In this document: in pieces, positions 22,479-30,663 of the stretch | Layout of the letters: each line of letters opens with the position of its first letter | How positions within the stretch are numbered: the stretch's first letter is position 1 | Notes under the pieces: model-generated | What the model saw: the letters and a program-made list of their open reading frames with translations, nothing else | Databases searched by the model: none | Told to the model about the DNA's origin: nothing | Translations under genes and position numbers: made by a program | From: an uncultured Prevotellaceae bacterium | Lineage (GTDB): Bacteria; Bacteroidota; Bacteroidia; Bacteroidales; Bacteroidaceae | Assembly (NCBI GenBank): GCA_947168045.1 | Contig: CAMVKN010000045.1 | Location: 1-32,207 of the forward strand | Direction of reading: 5' to 3' | Length of the DNA stretch: 32,207 nt

Positions 22479-23180
22479 ATGAAAAAAATGAAAGCTATGG
22501 TTCTCACGCTCTGCGCTTGCATCGTGATGATGGGTTGCAACAACCTGGGTAAGGGTACTGCAATCGGTGCTGCTGGTGGTGCTCTGCTGGGTGCCATCGT
22601 TGGCAAGATGACGGGTAACACTGCTGTGGGTACCGCCGTGGGTACTGCTGTGGGCGCCGGTGCCGGTGCACTCATTGGCAAGCACATGGACAAGGTGAAG
22701 GCTCAGGCTGAGGCTGTGCAGAACGCTCAGGTCCAGACTGTGACGGACGCCAATGGTTTGCAGGCCGTTCAGATGACCTTCAACGAGACTGGTATCAAGT
22801 TTGCTTCTGGCAGCGCAGTGCTCAACGACGCTTCGAAGGTGTCGCTCATGCAGCTGGCTAACCTGCTGAAGAGCAACATGGAGTGCGACGTGGCCATCCA
22901 GGGATACACCGATAACGCTCCTTGGAGAAACTCCACCGCCGCACAGAGCCAGCAGAAGAACCTCAACCTGTCGCAGCAGCGCGCTCAGTCGGTGACCAAC
23001 TATCTGCAGTCACTCGGCGTCAGCGCTTCGCAGATTCGCAGCACCATGGGCTACGGCGAGGCTAACCCCGTGGCTGACAACAGCACCGCTGCAGGCAAGG
23101 CTCAGAACCGTCGCGTTGAGGTGTACCTCTACGCTTCGCAGGCTATGATCAACGCTGCTGAGCAGGGCACCCTCCGGTAA
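22479..23180 (+). CDS. OmpA-family peptidoglycan-binding lipoprotein (YiaD-like)
   Basis: The 233-residue protein has a lipoprotein signal (MKKMKAMVLTLCACIVMMGC, lipobox MMGC). A glycine-zipper region follows at about 24-68 (GTAIGAAGGALLGAIVG and two GTAVGTAVG-like repeats), then a helical spacer. The OmpA C-terminal domain spans about 95-220: GIKFASGSAVLND, AIQGYTDN with the Asp, LSQQRAQSVTNYL and AQNRRVEVYL with the Arg that binds diaminopimelate. It should be anchored in the outer membrane and hold it to the cell wall. The codon use (many CTG, GGT, AAG) suggests high expression. It is a single-gene unit, with its own promoter and a strong terminator after it. Confidence 0.9.
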   Translation: MKKMKAMVLTLCACIVMMGCNNLGKGTAIGAAGGALLGAIVGKMTGNTAVGTAVGTAVGAGAGALIGKHMDKVKAQAEAVQNAQVQTVTDANGLQAVQMTFNETGIKFASGSAVLNDASKVSLMQLANLLKSNMECDVAIQGYTDNAPWRNSTAAQSQQKNLNLSQQRAQSVTNYLQSLGVSASQIRSTMGYGEANPVADNSTAAGKAQNRRVEVYLYASQAMINAAEQGTLR

Positions 23181-23203
23181 GCTGACAGACAGCAACCAAA
23201 TCT

Positions 23204-23241
23204 AAGAAGCCAGGAGTCCATCGACTCCTGGCTTCTTTGCG
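23204..23241 (+). terminator. Terminator after the OmpA-family gene
   Basis: A perfect 15-bp stem (AAGAAGCCAGGAGTC at 23204-23218 with its complement at 23223-23237) closes a 4-base loop, starting 24 bases after the stop codon. The right arm ends in a T-rich tail. Confidence 0.8.
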
Positions 23242-23254
23242 TAAAAAGTTGATT

Positions 23255-23331
23255 TATCTTACACACTTAAATGTAAGTTAGTTGTAAGCTTACACATTGA
23301 TAATCAATATAGAATGTAAGTATGTAAGATA
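23255..23331. promoter_or_regulatory. Cluster of TTACA/TGTAA half-sites upstream of ispE
   Basis: Within 77 bases there are six TTACA or TGTAA pentamers. An outer inverted repeat (23255-23268 with 23318-23331, 13 of 14) encloses two perfect inner palindromes, GTAAGCTTAC (23284-23293) and ATTGATAATCAAT (23296-23308). The cluster lies between the OmpA terminator and the ispE promoter and is not transcribed as part of a known gene. It may be an operator array or a small structured element; no regulator is identified. Confidence 0.45.
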
Positions 23332-23404
23332 ATAGTTTTCTTATGCAAGGGAGTGAACGCAGTTAAAAAAAAGTGAAATGCTTTGCGCATTCCACTTCTT
23401 TTTG

Positions 23405-23412
23405 TACCTTTG
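23405..23412 (+). promoter_or_regulatory. -7 box abutting the ispE start
   Basis: TACCTTTG lies only 4 bases before the ispE ATG at 23417. With the usual 5-7 base distance from box to start point, transcription would begin at or next to the start codon, giving a leaderless or near-leaderless mRNA. Confidence 0.6.
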
Positions 23413-23416
23413 CACC

Positions 23417-24250
23417 ATGATTGCATTTCCACAGGCGAAGATTAACTTAGGACTGAACGTAGTGAGCCGTCGGCCTGACGGCTACCACAACCTGGAGACG
23501 GTGTTCTATCCCGTCCCCTTGTGTGACGTTCTGGAGGTGCAGCCCATGGATTCTGCCTTTCCCTGCGACACTGGCTGTGACCTGAAGGTGACGGGGCTGT
23601 GCATTGAGGGCGACGAACAGCAGAACCTGGTGGCCAGAGCCTACCACATGCTGAAGGCCGAGCGCAGTCAGATGGGACGTTTCCACATCCATCTGCATAA
23701 GGTCATCCCCTCACAGGCGGGCATGGGCGGCGGAAGCAGCGACGGCGCCACGATGATGCTGTTGCTGAACGAGATGTGTGCCCTGGGATTTACACAGGAC
23801 GAGCTGAAGGAGCGTGCCGCCCGTTTAGGTGCTGACTGCGCCTTCTTCATCATGGGGCGTCCGGCGTATGCCGAGGGCATCGGCGACAGGCTGACACCAA
23901 TAGACCTGAGTCTGAAGGGTTGGTATCTGGCTGTGGTGCGGCCTAACGTGGCTGTGTCGACAAAGGAGGCCTATTCGTTAGTGACGCCGGCGGCACCGCG
24001 GATGAACTGTCGTGACATCGTCACACAGCTGCCTGTAGGGCAGTGGCGCGATGTGCTGGTGAACGACTTTGAGAAAAGCGTCATTGCCCTGCATCCAGTC
24101 ATTGGCCAAGTGAAGGAGCAACTGTATGCCCTCGGTGCTGAATACAGTGCCATGAGCGGCAGTGGCAGTGCGGTGTTTGGCCTGTTCCGCCATGCTGTCG
24201 ACGTGTCTGAACACTTCCCCGGCATGTTCACCGCACTGATGACATTATAG
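23417..24250 (+). CDS. ispE: 4-diphosphocytidyl-2-C-methyl-D-erythritol kinase
   Basis: The 277-residue GHMP-family kinase phosphorylates CDP-methylerythritol in the non-mevalonate isoprenoid pathway, in the cytoplasm. It opens FPQAKINLGLNVVSRRPDGYHNLET-like, with the Lys of the substrate site. The ATP loop PSQAGMGGGSSDGATMMLL and the C-terminal AMSGSGSAVFGLF motif complete the set. The length fits the family. I start it at ATG 23417, where homology begins; 13 open codons upstream run through the promoter box TACCTTTG at 23405-23412. A small secreted-protein gene follows 53 bp later. Confidence 0.93.
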   Translation: MIAFPQAKINLGLNVVSRRPDGYHNLETVFYPVPLCDVLEVQPMDSAFPCDTGCDLKVTGLCIEGDEQQNLVARAYHMLKAERSQMGRFHIHLHKVIPSQAGMGGGSSDGATMMLLLNEMCALGFTQDELKERAARLGADCAFFIMGRPAYAEGIGDRLTPIDLSLKGWYLAVVRPNVAVSTKEAYSLVTPAAPRMNCRDIVTQLPVGQWRDVLVNDFEKSVIALHPVIGQVKEQLYALGAEYSAMSGSGSAVFGLFRHAVDVSEHFPGMFTALMTL

Positions 24251-24303
24251 AGTGAGTACACTATTATTTATATGTATAACTAACTATATCTACGATTAAA
24301 GAA

Positions 24304-24642
24304 ATGAAGAAAATGATGATGGGAGCTGCATTGGTGATGTCGCTGATGATGGCTCAGAACGTACAAGCACGTATGGACGCTGAGGAGGCAACTCCTACAG
24401 TAGGTGTTGACCAGGATCTGAAGGCTGCCGCCGATGCCAAGAAGAAGGAGGCTAAGATTCTGCAGAACGCCGTGAAGGCCAAGAAGAATGTTGAGAAGGC
24501 CGAGAAAGCCCTTGACAAGGCTCGTGACAATGTGAAGAAGGCACAGAACGCCGTTGAGAAGGCCGAGAAGGAGCTGGAGAAGGCTCGCAAGAAAGCTGAG
24601 GAAGCTCAGGCTGAGGCTGACAGAATCATGCAGGCTCAGTAA
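24304..24642 (+). CDS. Small exported Ala/Lys/Glu-rich coiled-coil protein
   Basis: The 112-residue protein has a signal peptide (MKKMMMGAALVMSLMMAQNVQA, cut near residue 22) and a short linker. About 70 residues of charged heptad-like helix follow (AKKNVEKAEKALDKARDNVKKAQ and further AVEKAEKELEKA units). It has no Cys and no lipobox, so it should be soluble in the periplasm or exported. It looks like a single long helix or coiled coil, comparable in composition to Lpp-like or histone-like low-complexity proteins, but I do not recognise a family. The repetition favours structural roles. It lies 53 bp after ispE and is followed by a strong terminator. Confidence 0.65.
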   Translation: MKKMMMGAALVMSLMMAQNVQARMDAEEATPTVGVDQDLKAAADAKKKEAKILQNAVKAKKNVEKAEKALDKARDNVKKAQNAVEKAEKELEKARKKAEEAQAEADRIMQAQ

Positions 24643-24651
24643 AACGACAAG

Positions 24652-24697
24652 CACGAAAAAAGTGATGAGCGCCTAACGCTCATCACTTTTTTTCGTG
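24652..24697. terminator. Bidirectional terminator between the coiled-coil gene and serA
   Basis: GTGATGAGCG and CGCTCATCAC form the core stem around CCTAA. It is extended by A6/T7 and CACG/CGTG on the outside. The A- and T-tracts give a U-run in both directions between two convergent genes. Confidence 0.85.
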
Positions 24698-24710
24698 TCT
24701 TCTGACGTTT

Positions 24711-25628
24711 TTACTTGTTCACCTGGAAGCGCGTGTCGCCGTCTTTGAAGAAGGCGTTGATCTGGCGGGCAGCAGCGATGCCAGCGTTGATGTTGGCCTC
24801 AGCGGTCTGTGCACCCATCTTCTTCGGGGTGGAGAAGTAGCGACCCTCCAGCTGGACAAAGTCGGCGTTCAGGTCGGGCATGATGTCGGTGACGAACTTC
24901 AGGTCCTGGCGCTCCTGCATCAGTTTCAGCAGCTCAGGCTCGTTGATGACCTCCTTGCGGGCGGTGTTCACCAGGATGCCACCCTTCTTCATCTTGCCCA
25001 CGAGTGCGTAGTTGATGCTCTGCTTCGTCTCGGGTGTGGCTGGAATGTGCAGGCTCACCACGTCGCACTGCTCGAAGAGTGCGTCCTGGCTGGCCACGGC
25101 GTGCACGCCGGCAGCCTCGATGACCTCAGCAGGGCAGTAGGCGTCGAAGGCATAGACATCCATACCAAATCCCTTGGCAATGCGGGCAACATTGCGTCCC
25201 ACGTTGCCGAAGGCGAGGATGCCCAGCTTCTTGCCCAACAGCTCGCTGCCGCTCTTGCCGTTGTAGAAGCCGCGGACGGCCATGACCAGCAGACCGAACA
25301 CCAGCTCGGCCACGGCGTTGGCGTTCTGACCGGGGGTGTTCTCGGCCACGACGTTGTGGGCTGTGGCGGCGGCCAGGTCGATGTTGTCGTAGCCAGCACC
25401 GGCGCGCACCACAATCTTCAGCTGCTTGGCAGCGTCGAGCACTTCGGCGTCCACCTTGTCAGAGCGGATGATGAGGGCGTCAGCGTCCTTCACGGCATCC
25501 AGCAATTGGGCCTTCTCGGTATACTTTTCCAGCAGGGCCAGCTCGTTGCCGGCTGCTTCTATCTCTTTCTTGATGCCCTCAACAGCAGCTGCTGCAAAAG
25601 GCTTCTCGGTTGCTACTAATACTTTCAT
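24711..25628 (-). CDS. serA: D-3-phosphoglycerate dehydrogenase, short Lys-type
   Basis: The 305-residue enzyme catalyses the first step of serine synthesis, 3-phosphoglycerate to 3-phosphohydroxypyruvate with NAD. It has the two-domain fold with VVRAGAGYDNIDL (about 73-85), the NAD loop GILAFGNVGRNVA (136-148) and catalytic Arg224 in NTARK. There is no ACT or other C-terminal regulatory domain, so no direct serine feedback is expected. Where most family members have TPHxGA with the catalytic His, this one has TPKKMGAQT (Lys269), and the usual Glu in DVFxxEP is not evident (VTDIMPDLN). Lysine-type enzymes without regulatory domain are known, for example from Entamoeba. It follows serC by 20 bp. 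Confidence 0.9.
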   Translation of the reverse strand: MKVLVATEKPFAAAAVEGIKKEIEAAGNELALLEKYTEKAQLLDAVKDADALIIRSDKVDAEVLDAAKQLKIVVRAGAGYDNIDLAAATAHNVVAENTPGQNANAVAELVFGLLVMAVRGFYNGKSGSELLGKKLGILAFGNVGRNVARIAKGFGMDVYAFDAYCPAEVIEAAGVHAVASQDALFEQCDVVSLHIPATPETKQSINYALVGKMKKGGILVNTARKEVINEPELLKLMQERQDLKFVTDIMPDLNADFVQLEGRYFSTPKKMGAQTAEANINAGIAAARQINAFFKDGDTRFQVNK

Positions 25629-25648
25629 ATTGGGTGAGCTTTTTGTTA

Positions 25649-26716
25649 TTAATGCTTTGCCTCAAACTCCTTCATGCAGTCCACAAGAGCATTGCAGCCC
25701 TCAATGGTCTGGGCATTGTAGCAGCTGGCGCGGAAGCCTCCGACCGAGCGGTGGCCCTTTACGCCGACCATGCCCTTGGAGGTGGCGAAGTCGAGGAACT
25801 CCTTCTCCAGCTCCTTGTATTCGTCGGCCATGACGAAGCAGAGGTTCATCAGCGAGCGGTCCTCCTCCTTGGCGGTGCCCACGAAGAGCTTGTTGCGGTC
25901 AATCTCGCCGTAGACAATCTCGGCACGCTGCTGAGCCAGCTTGTCCATAGCCTCAACGCCACCCTGACGCTTGATCCAGCGCAGGTTCTCCAGTGCGCAG
26001 TAGATGGGCACCACGGGAGGTGTGTTGAACATAGAGCCCTTCTCAACATGTGTGCGGTAGTCGAGCATCGTGGGGATGGGACGCGGGGCACGGCCCAGCT
26101 TCTCGTCCTTCACGATGACGATGGTCACGCCGGCCATTGACAGGTTCTTCTGTGCACCGGCATAGATAGCGTCATATTTGCTCACATCAACGGGACGGCT
26201 CATGAAGTCGGACGACATGTCGGCAATGAGGGGCACATTGACGTCGAGGTCCTTGCGAATCTCGGTGCCGTAGATGGTGTTGTTGGTCGTAATGTGCAGA
26301 TAATCGGCATCCTCGGGCACCGTCCATCCAGTGGGGATGAAGGTGTAGTTGGCGTCGGCTGATGAAGCAACCTCCACCACGTCACCGAAGAGCTTGGCTT
26401 CCTTCATGGCCTTCTTGGCCCACACACCGGTGTTCAGATAGGCAGCCTTCTTGATGAGGAAGTTATAAGGAATCATGCAGAACTCCAGCGAGGCACCACC
26501 GCCGAGGAAAATGACCGAGTAGCCGTCGGGCACCTGCAGCAGCTCCTTGACCAGAGCCACGGCCTCGTCAACGACGGGCTGGAAATCCTTTGCACGGTGG
26601 CTGATCTCCATTAAGGAGAGACCTGAGCCGTTGAAGTCTAAACACTGTTGGGCGGTAGCCTCGATGACCTCACGCGGAAGCATCGACGGGCCTGCATTGA
26701 AGTTGTACTTCTTCAT
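25649..26716 (-). CDS. serC: Phosphoserine aminotransferase
   Basis: The 355-residue PLP enzyme converts 3-phosphohydroxypyruvate and glutamate to phosphoserine, the second step of serine synthesis. It shows [14 protein letters not shown] at the start, [15 protein letters not shown], the [10 protein letters not shown] phosphate-binding loop, and the PLP Lys in [13 protein letters not shown]. It ends with [17 protein letters not shown] start it at ATG 26714-26716; an in-frame ATG two codons earlier (26722) is possible. serA follows after 20 bp, so the two enzymes of the pathway are made together. A TAATTTTG box lies about 50 bases upstream. Confidence 0.95.
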   Translation of the reverse strand: MKKYNFNAGPSMLPREVIEATAQQCLDFNGSGLSLMEISHRAKDFQPVVDEAVALVKELLQVPDGYSVIFLGGGASLEFCMIPYNFLIKKAAYLNTGVWAKKAMKEAKLFGDVVEVASSADANYTFIPTGWTVPEDADYLHITTNNTIYGTEIRKDLDVNVPLIADMSSDFMSRPVDVSKYDAIYAGAQKNLSMAGVTIVIVKDEKLGRAPRPIPTMLDYRTHVEKGSMFNTPPVVPIYCALENLRWIKRQGGVEAMDKLAQQRAEIVYGEIDRNKLFVGTAKEEDRSLMNLCFVMADEYKELEKEFLDFATSKGMVGVKGHRSVGGFRASCYNAQTIEGCNALVDCMKEFEAKH

Positions 26717-26767
26717 AATCATTAAATGATGTTTATTGAATAGAATTGATTATTCTGAAAAACGGTG

Positions 26768-26775
26768 CAAAATTA
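26768..26775 (-). promoter_or_regulatory. -7 box for serC-serA
   Basis: The minus strand reads TAATTTTG, exact TAnnTTTG, about 50 bases before the serC start. It is divergent from the promoter at 26815-26845. Confidence 0.55.
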
Positions 26776-26814
26776 CACTTTTATTTCCAAATAGCCAATT
26801 ATTTCGCCATAAAT

Positions 26815-26845
26815 TTTGTTGGATATGGAAAAATGTTTATCTTTG
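26815..26845 (+). promoter_or_regulatory. Full Bacteroidetes promoter for the DUF4139 gene
   Basis: TTTG at 26815-26818, 19 bases, then TATCTTTG at 26838-26845. Both boxes and the spacing fit the consensus exactly. The ATG at 26875 is 29 bases downstream, which fixes the start against the longer open frame. Confidence 0.75.
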
Positions 26846-26874
26846 CAACTGTTACTAATAAAAAACGTTTCATT

Positions 26875-28782
26875 ATGCCAAAAAAAACATTGACGCTGCT
26901 GGCATGCCTCTCCATGGCAGTGCTGGCATTGGCCGCTGAAAAGCAGACGGCTCCTGTTCAGCGGGTAACGGTGTTTGCCAATGGTGCACAGGTGGTGCGC
27001 AGCAAGAGTGTACAGCTTGCGCCTGGCGAACAGGTGGTCACCTTTACTGGCATGTCGCCCTACATGGACCGCAAGAGCATGCAGCTGAAGGCACGCGGAC
27101 GGCTGACCGTACTCGGCGTCAGCCATCGCACGGTGCATCCCGACTCGGTGGCGCAGGTGAAGCGTCTGCGCGAGGCGGAAGAGGCTGTGAAGGGCGTGCA
27201 GCGCAAGATTCAGCAGGCTAAGGACGAGAAAGAGGTGCTGGCATCACAGCTGGAACTGGTGAAGACCAACTGCTCGGTGGCTGGTCGCACCGTTGCCACG
27301 CCGCTTGCCAACATCAAGGAGCTGAACAACTACTATTCGCAGGAGCTGCTGTCGCTGAAGAAACGTACGCAGGACATTGACGACCAGCTGCTGAAACTGA
27401 CCGACGAGCTGACTAAGAAGCAGGAGGTACTCGACTCTATCTCGCGCATAAAACTGACTGCTGCCACCGAGGTGGACGTGAAGGTGGATGCGCAGCAGGC
27501 CGGGCGGGCTGACTTCGACATTACTTATTATGTCAAGAACGCCGGATGGTTCCCGTCCTATGATGTACGCTCTGAGGGCACGGGCCAGCCGCTCATGCTG
27601 TCTTATAAGGCCAACATCTTCCAGAACACCAAGGAGGAGTGGAAGAACGTGCCCGTGCTGCTGTCGTCGGCCAATCCTAACCGCAGTAATGTGGCACCGC
27701 AGCTGAAGACCTACTGGCTCGACTATGGCTTGTCGGCACCCACCTACAACCTGGATGCTGATGGCAACACCGTCAGCGGACGCGTGGTGGATGCCAGCGA
27801 CGGCTCGCCCATCATCGGTGCCGCTGTCATGGTGAAGGGCACACGCTTGGGCACTGTCAGCGATGTCGATGGCAACTTCTCCATCACGCTGCCGCAAGGC
27901 TCACGCCAGCTCACCATCTCATTCGTGGGCTACAACAGCCAGACGCGTACCGCCACGCCGGGCAGCTCGCTCATCGTTAGCATGAAGCAAGACCAGGCCG
28001 CATTGGACGAGGTCGTGGTCACTGGGTATGCTGCGAAGAAGAAGAGCAATGGACGAGCCAGAGCCGTGGCTGCTGCACCCATGGCCGAGATGGAAGAGCG
28101 GATGGTGATGAGGGAGGCTCACATGGCTGAGATGGACGAGAGCGATGTCGTGGCTGTGGAGCAGCAGCAGGCACAGTTTGGATATGAGTTTGAAATCAAA
28201 CAGCCGCTGACACTGCCTGGTGGCGGCAAGACAACGACGACGGAGATTGCTCGCTATCAGCTGCCGGCCACTTACGAGTACCGTGCCATACCGAAGATTG
28301 ACAAGGAAGCCTTCCTCGTGGCTGATGCCACCGAATGGCAAAAGCTGAACCTGATGGAAGGCGAGGCCAACGTCTATTTCGACAACTCATTCGTGGGCAA
28401 GAGCATCGTTGACCCCGCCGTGTCAACTGACACGCTACACTTCTCCTTGGGGCGTGACCAGAGCATCAACGTGCAGCGCACGAAGGTGAATGAGACATCG
28501 ACGCGGCGATTCTTTGGCAGCAATCAAGAGCAGACCATGACGTGGCGCATCACCGTGCGGAACAATCGCAAGCAGGCGGTGTCCATCACTGTCTTCGACC
28601 AGACGCCAGTGTCGCGCAATAACGACATCACTGTCACCGTCGAGGAGCTGAGCGGTGGTCAACGCGATGATCAGACTGGCGTCGTCAGCTGGCCATTGCA
28701 GTTGCAGGCCGGTCAGCAGCAGGAACTGGTTCTGCAGTACAAGGTGAAATATCCCAAGAGCCGCCGCCTGACGATAGAGTAG
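26875..28782 (+). CDS. DUF4139 protein with embedded SusC-type regulatory-like domain
   Basis: The 635-residue protein has a signal peptide (MPKKTLTLLACLSMAVLALA). A DUF4140-like strand region (about 28-95, VQRVTVFANGAQVVRSKSV) and a long coiled coil (about 96-195) follow. The DUF4139 beta domain starts about 213 (FDITYYVKNAGWFPSYDVRSEG) and ends with YKVKYPKSRRLTIE. This matches the mucoidy-inhibitor-A-like proteins of unknown function. Inside the beta domain, at about 296-378, lies a carboxypeptidase-regulatory-like domain of the kind found at the N-terminus of SusC receptors (VSGRVVDASDGSPIIGAAV, GTVSDVDGNFSITLP). LDEVVVTGYAAKKK, which looks like a TonB-box region, follows. A Met/Glu-rich linker (about 400-430) then rejoins the DUF4139 part. 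It is exported, but the exact site is unknown. It is monocistronic, with terminator. Confidence 0.85.
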   Translation: MPKKTLTLLACLSMAVLALAAEKQTAPVQRVTVFANGAQVVRSKSVQLAPGEQVVTFTGMSPYMDRKSMQLKARGRLTVLGVSHRTVHPDSVAQVKRLREAEEAVKGVQRKIQQAKDEKEVLASQLELVKTNCSVAGRTVATPLANIKELNNYYSQELLSLKKRTQDIDDQLLKLTDELTKKQEVLDSISRIKLTAATEVDVKVDAQQAGRADFDITYYVKNAGWFPSYDVRSEGTGQPLMLSYKANIFQNTKEEWKNVPVLLSSANPNRSNVAPQLKTYWLDYGLSAPTYNLDADGNTVSGRVVDASDGSPIIGAAVMVKGTRLGTVSDVDGNFSITLPQGSRQLTISFVGYNSQTRTATPGSSLIVSMKQDQAALDEVVVTGYAAKKKSNGRARAVAAAPMAEMEERMVMREAHMAEMDESDVVAVEQQQAQFGYEFEIKQPLTLPGGGKTTTTEIARYQLPATYEYRAIPKIDKEAFLVADATEWQKLNLMEGEANVYFDNSFVGKSIVDPAVSTDTLHFSLGRDQSINVQRTKVNETSTRRFFGSNQEQTMTWRITVRNNRKQAVSITVFDQTPVSRNNDITVTVEELSGGQRDDQTGVVSWPLQLQAGQQQELVLQYKVKYPKSRRLTIE

Positions 28783-28817
28783 TGTGGCCTTCACATGTCC
28801 GTATTTTTTCACAACAA

Positions 28818-28850
28818 AAAGGCGCAAAGCTTGGAGCCTTGCGCCTTTAA
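28818..28850. terminator. Terminator between the DUF4139 gene and rpsA
   Basis: AAAGGCGCAA (28818-28827) pairs with TTGCGCCTTT (28839-28848) around an 11-base loop. It has A/T tracts on both sides, in the 93-bp gap between convergent genes. Confidence 0.7.
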
Positions 28851-28875
28851 AATGTCTATTGGGGTAGGGTAGCGA

Positions 28876-30663
28876 TTACTCGCCCTTCTCCATCTGAGCC
28901 TTCAGCTGTGCCAGCACGTCGAGGTCACCCAGCGACGTTGAGGCAGCGACGTTCTCAATCTTCGGAGCGTCGTCCTTCTTGGCGGCACGCGGAGCAGCAG
29001 CCTTGCGGGCGGCACGCTCTTCCTTACGCTTCTCGTCCTCGAAGGTGCGGCTGTGCGAGAGAATGATGCGCTTGCTGTCCTTGTTGAACTCGATGACCTT
29101 GAAGGGCAGCGTCTCACCAAGCTGAGCCTGCGAGCCGTCCTCCTTCACCAGGTGCTTCGGAGTAGCGAAGCCCTCGACGTTCTCCTCGAGTGCCACCACG
29201 GCACCCTTCTCCAGCATCTCGGTAATCTTACCCTCATGGACGCTACCAACGCTGTACTTGCCTTCGAAGGCATCCCAGGGGTTGTCCTCCAGCTGCTTGT
29301 GGCCAAGGCTGAGGCGACGGTTCTCCTTGTCGATGTCGAGCACCACCACGTCGATGGGTTCGCCAACCTTCGTGAACTCTGAGGGGTGCTTCACCTTCTT
29401 GGTCCAGCTGAGGTCGCTGATGTGGATCAGACCGTCGACACCCTCTTCCAGCTCGACGAATACGCCGAAGTTGGTGAAGTTGCGCACCTTGGCATTGTGC
29501 TTCGAGCCAACGGGATACTTCACGTCGATAGCCTCCCATGGGTCTTCCTTGAGCTGCTTGATGCCGAGCGACATCTTGCGCTCGTCGCGGTCGAGGGTCA
29601 GGATGACAGCCTCCACCTCGTCGCCCACCTTCAGGAACTCCTGGGCTGAGCGCAGGTGCTGGCTCCATGACATCTCGCTGACGTGGATGAGACCCTCTAC
29701 GCCGGGCTGAACCTCGACGAAAGCACCGTAGTCGGCAATGACCACCACCTTGCCGTGGATATGGTCGCCCACCTTCAGGTTCGGGTCGAGTGCATCCCAA
29801 GGATGCGGAGTGAGCTGCTTCAGGCCAAGGGCGATGCGCTTCTTCTCCTCGTCGAAGTCGAGAATGACCACGTTGATCTTCTGGTCGAGCTCGACCACCT
29901 TCTTCGGGTCGTCGACGCGGCCCCAGCTCAGGTCGGTGATGTGCACCAGTCCGTCCACACCGCCCAGGTCTACGAACACGCCGTAGCTGGTGATGTTCTT
30001 CACGGTGCCCTCCAGGATCTGACCCTTCTCGAGCTTCGAGATGATCTCCTGCTTCTGGGCCTCGAGCTCAGCCTCGATAAGAGCCTTATGCGACACGACG
30101 ACGTTGCGGAACTCCTGGTTGATCTTCACAATCTTGAACTCCATGGTCTTGCCCACGAACTGGTCGTAGTCGCGTATGGGGTGAACGTCAATCTGTGAGC
30201 CGGGCAGGAAGGCTTCGATGCCAAAGACGTCGACAATCATGCCACCCTTGGTGCGGCACTTGATGTAGCCCTGGACAATCTCCTCGTTGTCGAGTGCGGC
30301 GTTGACGCGGTCCCAAGCCTTCGACAGGCGAGCCTTCTTGTGTGAAAGCACCAGCTGTCCCTTCTTGTCCTCGGCGTTCTCAACGTAGACCTCAACCACG
30401 TCGCCTTCTTTCAGCTCGGGGTTGTAGCGGAACTCGGTGGCGGGGATGATACCGTCGCTCTTGTAGCCGATGTTCACGACAACCTCTTTCTTGTCGACGC
30501 TGATGACCTTGCCCTCAACAACCTGATGGTCGGCCACCTTGTTCAGGGTCTCATCGTAGGCCTTGTCAAGCTCTTCCTTGCTGACGTTGGCCACGGTGCC
30601 GTTTTCATACTCGTCCCAGTTGAAGTCCTGGAGCGGCTGAACGTTCTTTGTTAATTCTGACAT
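28876..30663 (-). CDS. rpsA: 30S ribosomal protein S1
   Basis: The 595-residue protein has six S1 (OB-fold) repeats. Those from the third on show the clear pattern G-x-V-x-x-I-x-x-[YF]-G-[AV]-F-V-[DE]-[LV] followed by GLVHITDLSW or similar (examples ITSYGVFVDLGGVDGLVHI, IADYGAFVEVQPGVEGLIHV, FTNFGVFVELEEGVDGLIHI). The first two are the diverged ribosome-binding repeats. A basic, Ala/Arg/Lys-rich tail (about 535-595) ends the protein. S1 binds mRNA and helps it onto the 30S subunit; in Bacteroidetes, where Shine-Dalgarno sites are weak, it is expected to matter more. The length is near the usual one. A structured leader of about 124 bases precedes it. Confidence 0.95.
   Translation of the reverse strand: MSELTKNVQPLQDFNWDEYENGTVANVSKEELDKAYDETLNKVADHQVVEGKVISVDKKEVVVNIGYKSDGIIPATEFRYNPELKEGDVVEVYVENAEDKKGQLVLSHKKARLSKAWDRVNAALDNEEIVQGYIKCRTKGGMIVDVFGIEAFLPGSQIDVHPIRDYDQFVGKTMEFKIVKINQEFRNVVVSHKALIEAELEAQKQEIISKLEKGQILEGTVKNITSYGVFVDLGGVDGLVHITDLSWGRVDDPKKVVELDQKINVVILDFDEEKKRIALGLKQLTPHPWDALDPNLKVGDHIHGKVVVIADYGAFVEVQPGVEGLIHVSEMSWSQHLRSAQEFLKVGDEVEAVILTLDRDERKMSLGIKQLKEDPWEAIDVKYPVGSKHNAKVRNFTNFGVFVELEEGVDGLIHISDLSWTKKVKHPSEFTKVGEPIDVVVLDIDKENRRLSLGHKQLEDNPWDAFEGKYSVGSVHEGKITEMLEKGAVVALEENVEGFATPKHLVKEDGSQAQLGETLPFKVIEFNKDSKRIILSHSRTFEDEKRKEERAARKAAAPRAAKKDDAPKIENVAASTSLGDLDVLAQLKAQMEKGE

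Noticed and set aside
22561..22680. Repetitive Gly/Ala-coding stretch as a DNA repeat or CRISPR-like array
   Set aside because: It is the glycine-zipper region of the OmpA-family lipoprotein; the repetition follows from the protein sequence.
24430..24610. Repeated AAG/GAG-rich DNA as a tandem array
   Set aside because: Units are irregular and in frame with the heptads of the coiled-coil protein, so this is protein-level repetition.
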